DNA of 64,000 nt from Janthinobacterium sp. SUN073 (lineage in GTDB: Bacteria > Pseudomonadota > Gammaproteobacteria > Burkholderiales > Burkholderiaceae_D), in NCBI RefSeq assembly GCF_030397665.1, contig NZ_JAPUBT010000001.1, positions 948,781 to 1,012,780 of the forward strand, in the 5' to 3' direction. Both the position numbers and the translations under genes were made by a program. Below the pieces are notes generated by a model, which saw only the letters and a program-made list of their open reading frames with translations, ran no database searches and was not told where the DNA came from. This document shows, piece by piece, positions 58,127-64,000 of this stretch (positions are counted from its first letter, which is position 1; each line of letters starts with the position of its first letter).

Positions 58127-60718
58127 TTGCCGTATCCTCACTTACTGAAGCTGACGCCACCTTTCGGCAGTGTTCCTCAAATGGAACGCGAAGCGCCGTT
58201 GCGCGAACTGTCCGCGGATGGCGCCTTTCGCCTCGTGTTGCTGCGCGCCCCCGCCGGCTACGGCAAGACGGCGCTGCTGCGCGCCGCCCATGCCCGGCGC
58301 GCACGCGCGGGCGCCCATGTCGCCTGGCTCAACCTGGACCGGAACGACAACGATCCGGCCCGGCTGCGCCGCAGCCTGCATGCCGCGCTACGCGTCGCGT
58401 CGGCGCACGCGCCCGGCAACGATGCCGTGTTGGCCAGCTCAAGCGTCACCCATTTGTATCTCGATGCCGTGGAACATCTCGATGGCGAGGCCATCCGCAG
58501 CCTGTTCGCCCTCATTGCTGGCGTCCTGCCGCCCTCGATGCACGTCTACCTGGCGGCCCGCGCGCTGCACCACGACGGTATCGCGACCCTGAAAGTGGCC
58601 GGTACGCTCGTCGAGCTCGATATGGATGATTTGCAATTCTCGCTGGCGGAAACGGCAAGCTACCTGCAACAGCAAAAGATCGACATCTCACCTGACGACA
58701 TTGCCATTTTGCAACGCGTCAGCGAAGGCTGGCCGGCGGCCATTGCGCTGATCGCGCCGGCCTGGAAAAAACTGCGCCGTCACGAGGGAGTGGACAAGTT
58801 CATCCTATCCACCTTACCGGAATTCAACGACTACCTGCAGCGCGAAGTGCTTGGGGCGCTGGACAAAGCGATACGCCGCCTGCTGGCCACGGCCGCGCCG
58901 CTAACCACCTTTTGCGCCAGCCTGCTCGAGACGGCGCTGGGGCACGGCAACAGCGGGCAGCAGATGGCATTGCTGCAATCGGCCGGCCTGCCCCTGCGGC
59001 AACTGCCGGACGGCTGGCTTCGCTGTCACCCGCTGCTTGCCGGCCACCTGGCCCTGCGCCAGCCCGCGCCCAGTGCCATGTACGCCAGAGCGGGCACCTG
59101 GCTGGTGCGCCAGGGCCACGTCGAGCAAGCCATCGATTGCTTCCTCATGGCCGGCGCCCATGCGCAGGCGGCCGACACACTCGAGTCTGTCATCGCCGCG
59201 CTATGCGCGGGCGGCCAGTTCGAGCGCATCGTGCACTGCTGCGAACAGTTGCCTACCGCCATGCTGCAGCAGCGCCCGGCGCTATCGGGCGCCTTGCTGG
59301 TCGGGCTGCTGTGCACGGCGCGCGGCACCGAACTGGCAAACTGGCTGCATTTCTACCGCCGCCGCAGCGCCCTCGTTGGCGCCGACCCGCGCTATGCCGC
59401 CAGCCTCGACGGCATCGCTCCGCTACTGGCCTTTTTGGCCGGCGATACCGACCGCTGCATCGCGCTTGCCACAGGACACAAGCCACACGCATCGATGGCG
59501 CCGCCCGCCCCGGCCGATCCGCGCCACTTGGCCGCCTATACCTGCTTGTGGCGCGGCGAGCTGGCCGAGGCGGCGGCACTGCTGGTGACGGCGCGGCGCG
59601 ATTGCGCCGCTGCCGGCTCACCCATCGGCATGGCCCTGGTCGGCTTCCTGCAAGCGTATCTGGATGCCATCGGCGGCAATTTTGACGCGGCGCTGCAACA
59701 ACTGGCGGCCGCCGATGCACTGGCGCAACAGCACGCCGAGCAGATCCCCCCCTTCCTCTTCCATGGCTACAGCGTCGGGCTGGCCCTGCTGATCGCCTAC
59801 GAGCGCAACCGCCTCGACCTGGTGACAGCGCGCCTCGCGCTGGCGCGCAGCCTGCCCGCCGCCGGACTGCCCTGGGACGCGCACGCCGCCATGCTGGTGA
59901 TGCAGGCGCGCATGCTGGCGCTGCAACAGGGCCAAGCTGCCGCACGGCAATGGCTGGAAGCCGCCTGCCGCCAAGGGCGCACGCGGCTACCGCCACCCGC
60001 ACGCGCCCTGCTTGAAGCCGAACAGTCGCGCATGGCGCTACTTGCCGGCAACCACGATGCCATATCCTGGCACGCCTCGATCCTGCTGCAACCCGTCTGG
60101 GCCGGCGATGAACGCTGCATCCTGCCCAGCCAGGAAATCGATGGCGCCGGCATCGCCCAGGCGCGCCTGCTGATACGGCTGGGGCCATTGCCTGCAGCCG
60201 AGGCCCTGATCAGCCGCCTGCTGACGCATGCGCTGGCCACCGGGCGCCGCTGGCGCGCCACCAAGCTGCGCGTGCTGCTGGCCATCGCCCTGGCCCAACT
60301 GGGCAAGGCCAGGGAGGCGGAAGCCGAAATGGCCCTGGCGCTGGAACAGGCGGCCGCGTCGGGCATGCAGCGCCTGTTCCTCGACGAGGGCAGCGATGCG
60401 CTCAGCTTGCTGCGCATCATGCGCGGCAAGGCGCGCCGCCTGCTCAGCACCCAGGCCGCCACGCACCTGGACGTGCTGCTGCGCGGCGCCGACACGTCCG
60501 TCACCGCCCTGCCTGCGGCGCAGCTCACACCCACCGAATCGACCTTGCTGGCCCTGGTGGCCCTAGGGCGCACCAACGGTGCCATCGCCAAGCAACTGGA
60601 CCTGTCCGTCAATACCGTGAAATGGCACCTGGGGCAAATCTTCCGCAAGCTCAGCGTCAGCAACCGCGGCCAGGCCGTCTGCAAGGCGCGCCGCGTCGGT
60701 GTGTTGCCAATGCAATAG
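58127..60718 (+). CDS. MalT/LuxR-type ATPase transcriptional regulator (paralog 2)
   Basis: An 863-residue paralog of the regulator at 53688, roughly half identical by eye over the whole length. It starts with TTG at 58127, with GGAG 8 bases upstream; its N-terminus aligns with the paralog from there. Walker A APAGYGKT (41-48) is intact. The Walker B region reads THLYLDAVEHLD, so the second acidic residue present in paralog 1 (LDD) is Ala. The C-terminal HTH is intact (LSVNTVKWHLGQIFRKL), and its recognition helix is nearly the same as in paralog 1, so the two may bind similar sites. A matching palindrome precedes this gene and the next. Confidence 0.9.
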   Translation: MPYPHLLKLTPPFGSVPQMEREAPLRELSADGAFRLVLLRAPAGYGKTALLRAAHARRARAGAHVAWLNLDRNDNDPARLRRSLHAALRVASAHAPGNDAVLASSSVTHLYLDAVEHLDGEAIRSLFALIAGVLPPSMHVYLAARALHHDGIATLKVAGTLVELDMDDLQFSLAETASYLQQQKIDISPDDIAILQRVSEGWPAAIALIAPAWKKLRRHEGVDKFILSTLPEFNDYLQREVLGALDKAIRRLLATAAPLTTFCASLLETALGHGNSGQQMALLQSAGLPLRQLPDGWLRCHPLLAGHLALRQPAPSAMYARAGTWLVRQGHVEQAIDCFLMAGAHAQAADTLESVIAALCAGGQFERIVHCCEQLPTAMLQQRPALSGALLVGLLCTARGTELANWLHFYRRRSALVGADPRYAASLDGIAPLLAFLAGDTDRCIALATGHKPHASMAPPAPADPRHLAAYTCLWRGELAEAAALLVTARRDCAAAGSPIGMALVGFLQAYLDAIGGNFDAALQQLAAADALAQQHAEQIPPFLFHGYSVGLALLIAYERNRLDLVTARLALARSLPAAGLPWDAHAAMLVMQARMLALQQGQAAARQWLEAACRQGRTRLPPPARALLEAEQSRMALLAGNHDAISWHASILLQPVWAGDERCILPSQEIDGAGIAQARLLIRLGPLPAAEALISRLLTHALATGRRWRATKLRVLLAIALAQLGKAREAEAEMALALEQAAASGMQRLFLDEGSDALSLLRIMRGKARRLLSTQAATHLDVLLRGADTSVTALPAAQLTPTESTLLALVALGRTNGAIAKQLDLSVNTVKWHLGQIFRKLSVSNRGQAVCKARRVGVLPMQ

Positions 60719-60752
60719 ATGTTGCGGATCGCGCAATAGATAGCGCAAATCC

Positions 60753-60794
60753 ATACTTAAGTATGGTGACCCCTAACTACATGACAAATATGAT
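60753..60794 (+). promoter_or_regulatory. Perfect palindrome CCATACTTAAGTATGG and -10 before the GGDEF gene
   Basis: A 16-bp perfect palindrome at 60753-60768, then TATGAT (60789-60794) 20 bp later. The predicted start near 60801 puts the palindrome centre about 41 bases upstream. It begins 34 bases after the stop of the second MalT-like gene, so the GGDEF gene probably has its own regulated promoter. Confidence 0.6.
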
Positions 60795-60854
60795 TTCAAT
60801 CAATTGCTGGCCACCGCCGGCCGCATCGCATCGAACTTAGTTCATGAAAGAAAC

Positions 60855-61970
60855 ATGTTAAAAAAGACCACCATCACGACGCGCCTGGCCGGTGTCGTCC
60901 CGCCGCCAAACGCCGCCCAGGTGGAGCATCCCCCTATCACGCGGCCGCTGCCGGGCCTGCTCAAGAAACTGGGCACCATGACGGCCATCCGCGACATGCA
61001 ACTGGTCGAGAAGAGCTTGCTGCGCACGCTCGGGCCGATGCTGAGCGTGCTGCAGACATCGCTCTACCGCACCGACGAAAACCGCGACGTCGTGCGCGTG
61101 CTGCGCCACTCGCGCAGCAGCGGCCCGACCGCCGACGGCGCCGAACGCATCACCGAACAGGTCGAAGAGGTACGCAGTGGCACCCATGTGCCGCCGCACG
61201 TGGCGCAGTTGCTGGCCGACATGTGCCTGCTGGGCCGTTCCTGCAGCCGGGCAATGGAGACGCACCTGATGATCGGCTATCCCTTGCATGGCGGCAACAA
61301 ACTGTGCGGCTACCTGATCTTCGAACGCGGCCACGCCGTCACGCCGGTCGAGGATGCGGTCATCCACGGCGTGCTGGAAGTGTTTTCCAACTATTACGCC
61401 TTGCTCGACACCAGCCAGCGCGACCGCCTGACCGGCTTGCGCAACCGCCATTCGCTGGAACTGAACCTGGAACGCCTGTGGGACGAACTGGCGGCTCAAT
61501 CGGGCGATACCGTCGACACCCCCGAAACGTATTGGCTGGGCTTGCTTGATATCGACCACTTCAAGCGCATCAACGACAGCTACGGCCACATCATCGGCGA
61601 CGAAGTGCTGCTGCTGGTGGCGCGCCTGCTCGACGGCGCCTTCCGCAGCACCGACCTGCTGTACCGCTACGGCGGCGAGGAATTCATCGCCGTCATCGCC
61701 GCCAACGACCTGGAGCAGGCCACACTGGCATTCGAGCGAGCACGCCTGACGATTGCGCAATTCAACTTTCCGCGCGTGGGCGCGGTAACGATCAGCGGCG
61801 GGTTTTGCCTGGCCAGTTCCTCGGTCCTGGCCAACGCCATCGTCAGCCGCGCCGACCAGGCCCTGTACGAGGCCAAGCACGCCGGGCGCAACCGGATATT
61901 CCACTATGGCAGCCTGGTCGACGCCGGCATCCTTGCTGAAGTCGAAGCCGGCACCATCGAACTTTTTTGA
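60855..61970 (+). CDS. Cytoplasmic diguanylate cyclase (GAF-like sensor + GGDEF)
   Basis: A 371-residue protein from the ATG at 60855 (weak GAAAG ribosome site). The first 190 residues have a GAF-like alpha/beta pattern (VEKSLLRTLGPMLSVLQTS, MIGYPLHGGNKLCGYLIF), then a signalling helix and a GGDEF domain with the intact GGEEF motif. An RxxD inhibitory site (RSTD) lies five residues before it, as in product-inhibited enzymes. No membrane helix is present. Makes c-di-GMP. It lies directly downstream of the second MalT-like regulator and a palindrome, which suggests control by one of the LuxR proteins. The following Crp-like gene is 29 bases away on the same strand. Confidence 0.9.
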   Translation: MLKKTTITTRLAGVVPPPNAAQVEHPPITRPLPGLLKKLGTMTAIRDMQLVEKSLLRTLGPMLSVLQTSLYRTDENRDVVRVLRHSRSSGPTADGAERITEQVEEVRSGTHVPPHVAQLLADMCLLGRSCSRAMETHLMIGYPLHGGNKLCGYLIFERGHAVTPVEDAVIHGVLEVFSNYYALLDTSQRDRLTGLRNRHSLELNLERLWDELAAQSGDTVDTPETYWLGLLDIDHFKRINDSYGHIIGDEVLLLVARLLDGAFRSTDLLYRYGGEEFIAVIAANDLEQATLAFERARLTIAQFNFPRVGAVTISGGFCLASSSVLANAIVSRADQALYEAKHAGRNRIFHYGSLVDAGILAEVEAGTIELF

Positions 61971-61999
61971 GCCAGTTCCCCCGTTTTCATGGAGACACA

Positions 62000-62680
62000 A
62001 TGACTAACTCCCAACAAGCTTTCCTGGCACAACGCAAGCGCTTCGAGGCCGACATGGTTGCGCGCTACGACATCGACGCGGCAAGCTACGCCGCCGTCAG
62101 CATCCTGCTGGCGCCGCTCGCTGTCTCCGTCTCGCTGGACAAGGGCGCGTATCTGCAACGCGCCGGCTCGCCGGTCAAGCACGTGTACTGGATTACCTCC
62201 GGCATCGTCTGCTGCGGCGTCAACACGCCGTCCGGCGGCGACATCACGGCCGCTTTCTTCACCGAGGGGCACAATGCCACGCCCTACCACGACCTGCTGC
62301 AGGGCGCCAGCGGGCTGCCCGCGCTGCACTCCCTGACGGCCGAGACGGCGGTCCAGGCCTTCCGCCTCGACTGGGACAAGGTCGTTGCCCTGCGTGCCAG
62401 CCACAGCGTGCTCGACGCCTATCACCTCAAGGTGATCGAATACATGCTCAAGCAGCAATCGCGGCGCAGCCATGCCCAGTACGGCGCGTCGGCGCAAACC
62501 CGGCTCGCATCGTTCCTGCGCGACCACCCCGGACTCGAGATGCGCATCTCGCAAAAGACGCTGTCCTCCTATCTGGAGATCACGCCGCAATACCTGTCCC
62601 AGTTATTAAGCAAGGGCAAGCGCAAAGATGAACACAGACAAAACAGGACGACCCGGCCCATGGCGCGGCTGATGGCATGA
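62000..62680 (+). CDS. Crp/Fnr-family regulator
   Basis: A 226-residue protein starting at 62000 with TGGAGAC upstream. The N-terminal cyclic-nucleotide-binding-type beta roll (residues 15-125, with GAYLQRAGSPVKHVYWITSG) is joined by a long helix to a winged helix (SQKTLSSYLEITPQYLSQLL). The residues that bind cAMP in CRP (the RSxE motif) are not visible, so it may answer to another ligand or none. The helix-turn-helix is of the short type found in many Crp-like orphan regulators. Same strand as the GGDEF gene; the two may be co-transcribed and connect c-di-GMP to gene control. Confidence 0.85.
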   Translation: MTNSQQAFLAQRKRFEADMVARYDIDAASYAAVSILLAPLAVSVSLDKGAYLQRAGSPVKHVYWITSGIVCCGVNTPSGGDITAAFFTEGHNATPYHDLLQGASGLPALHSLTAETAVQAFRLDWDKVVALRASHSVLDAYHLKVIEYMLKQQSRRSHAQYGASAQTRLASFLRDHPGLEMRISQKTLSSYLEITPQYLSQLLSKGKRKDEHRQNRTTRPMARLMA

Positions 62681-62744
62681 CGCGCGCTGGCGCGCCGGCG
62701 CGACCGCGCTGGGCCGCCGCCCGGGATCCACGGAGACGACACGG

Positions 62745-64000
62745 ATGAACGCAGACAAGCGGCGTAGCTGGATCAGCTCGCCTTACATACGCAAGGTGCT
62801 GAAAGTCTCATTCAGCAACGTCACGTTTTATGCGCTGGCCGCCTTGACCCTGTTGCACAGCGAACGGAACTACGAAGAACAGGCCGCCCTCGCCACGCAA
62901 AACCTCGCCTACGCGCTCGAGACCAGCGTCGCCGACGTCTTTGGCAAGATCGACCTCGTCCTGCTCGGCATCCAGAGCGAGGCGCAACAGCAGCTCGCTG
63001 CGCGCGGCATCGATGCCACGGTACTGCACGCCAGCGTGCTGCAGCAGCGCGCACAGATCCGTGAAATCGAAACGGTCGGCGTGGCCAACGCCAGCGGCGC
63101 CATCCTGTACGGCTCCCAGGCGCCGGCTGGGCAACCACCACTGCCCCTGCGCGACGATATCTTGCGCGCCGCGCGCGAGCCGCAATCGCAACTGATCATC
63201 GCGCCGCCGGGCATCAGCGCCGCCAGCGGCAAGCGCATGGTGCTCATGGCACGGCGCCTGAGCCGCAGCGATGGCGGTTTCGCCGGCGTGGTCTACGCGG
63301 AACTACCGCTGGACTACCTGACGCACCTGATCGCCGCCTTCGACGTCGGCCGCCATGGCGTCATCTCGCTGCGCAGCGCCGATATGGCGCTGGTGGCGCG
63401 CGTTCCCGAGCAGGCGTGGAACGAACGGGTCATCGGCAGCCGCACGGTCTCGGCCGCCACGCGCGCCAACGTCGCCGCAGAGCCTGCGGCGGGCAGCTAC
63501 CGCACCGTGGTCACGCTGGATGGCATCGCGCGGCGCATGGCCTACCGCAAGAGCCCGCGCCAGCCCTTCTATATCTTCGTCGGCCTGGCCACGCAGGATT
63601 ATCTGCGGCCCTGGTGGCAGCAACTGTCTGTGCTAATGCTGTTGGCCGCCGCCTTCACCGCCTCGACCATCGTCCAGGGCCGCAAGGCTTACCGCCGCCG
63701 CAAGGCCGAACTGGCGGCGATGGCCGAACTGCGCGGCAACAGGGAAGAGCTGCAGCACTCCGAACTGAAACTGCGCACGCTGTACAACTCGATCAGCGAC
63801 GCGGTCCTGCTGGTCGACGCGCGAGGCCTGCTCGACTGCAACCGCGCCACCCTGGACGTGTTCGGTTGCGACAGCAAGCGCGCCTTCCTGGCCAACAGTC
63901 CGAGCGACCTGTCGCCAGCGCAGCAGCCATGCGGCGGTGGCTCGGCGTCCCTGTTCGCCTCGCAGATCGCGGTAGCGCTGTCACAGCGCGTCGTGCGCTA
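62745..64000 (+). CDS. Membrane sensor with Cache-type periplasmic domain and PAS, 3' end outside window
   Basis: The first 418 residues of a longer protein, open to the window edge. The ATG at 62745 has CGGAGACG upstream. A membrane helix (VTFYALAALTLLHSE) is followed by a periplasmic dCache/PDC-like domain (residues 45-285, with FGKIDLVLLGIQSEAQQQL and GVVYAELPLDYLTHLI), a second helix (LSVLMLLAAAFTASTIV), a short coiled coil, and a PAS domain starting near LRTLYNSISDAVLLVDARG. Such proteins usually end in GGDEF, EAL or kinase domains. It lies 64 bases after the Crp-like gene and is probably part of the same signalling island. Confidence 0.85.
   Translation, partial: MNADKRRSWISSPYIRKVLKVSFSNVTFYALAALTLLHSERNYEEQAALATQNLAYALETSVADVFGKIDLVLLGIQSEAQQQLAARGIDATVLHASVLQQRAQIREIETVGVANASGAILYGSQAPAGQPPLPLRDDILRAAREPQSQLIIAPPGISAASGKRMVLMARRLSRSDGGFAGVVYAELPLDYLTHLIAAFDVGRHGVISLRSADMALVARVPEQAWNERVIGSRTVSAATRANVAAEPAAGSYRTVVTLDGIARRMAYRKSPRQPFYIFVGLATQDYLRPWWQQLSVLMLLAAAFTASTIVQGRKAYRRRKAELAAMAELRGNREELQHSELKLRTLYNSISDAVLLVDARGLLDCNRATLDVFGCDSKRAFLANSPSDLSPAQQPCGGGSASLFASQIAVALSQRVVR

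Overview
The window reads as chromosomal DNA of a GC-rich betaproteobacterium, most likely of the family Oxalobacteraceae (Janthinobacterium/Massilia/Duganella type). This is inferred from the gene families, the very GC-rich third codon positions and the style of the regulators; no rRNA, tRNA, insertion sequence, prophage or CRISPR array was seen. Almost all DNA is coding, with many 4-base stop/start overlaps. The one clear compositional outlier is an AT-rich gap of about 735 bp at 43571-44305.

Layout. 1-5400: the 3' end of a TPR-GGDEF diguanylate cyclase, a small Ala/Lys-rich lipoprotein, and a divergent pair (di-heme cytochrome c peroxidase and AcpA-type acid phosphatase) whose shared promoter region holds two Pho-box-like sites. 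5400-9560: a zinc-ribbon membrane protein, a coupled pair of Ig-like/CARDB-like proteins of unknown role, two copies of a hairpin-forming repeat and a small hypothetical gene. 9860-14160: an M29-type metalloprotein, a LysR regulator divergent from a phytanoyl-CoA dioxygenase/TIM-barrel isomerase operon, and an OhrR-type peroxide sensor. 14325-19218: a translationally coupled operon of M1 metallopeptidase, DUF6702 protein and TonB-dependent receptor. 19324-21734: a 2OG-Fe dioxygenase, a REC-histidine kinase and a probable small RNA. 21826-28269: a TetR-controlled RND efflux operon. 28401-30170: a lipoprotein and a PLDc_N/TPR membrane protein.

30342-43570 is a two-gene operon: a roughly 2,920-residue surface protein built of DUF11 and SdrD-B-like repeats, overlapped by a 1,489-residue protein with an OmpA-like domain and a predicted C-terminal beta-barrel. 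Upstream lies the AT-rich gap, which carries a perfect 20-bp-arm hairpin, a second hairpin in the leader and a repeated octamer. 44306-48544 is an EmrAB-like drug efflux operon (MFS, HlyD-type adaptor, outer membrane lipoprotein). 48752-51751 is a general-stress cluster: KatE-type catalase, a 24-residue hydrophobic peptide and a YqjD/ElaB-like protein. A MocR-type regulator follows.

53688-64000 is a signalling island: two paralogous MalT/LuxR-type ATPase regulators, a chemoreceptor-like sensor lacking its signalling domain, a periplasmic binding protein, a GGDEF protein, a Crp-like regulator and a Cache-PAS sensor running off the window. A palindrome of the form CCrTACTTwAGTAkGG lies at a similar distance upstream of a -10-like hexamer before the second LuxR gene and before the GGDEF gene. 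This suggests that these regulators form a dedicated circuit feeding into c-di-GMP.
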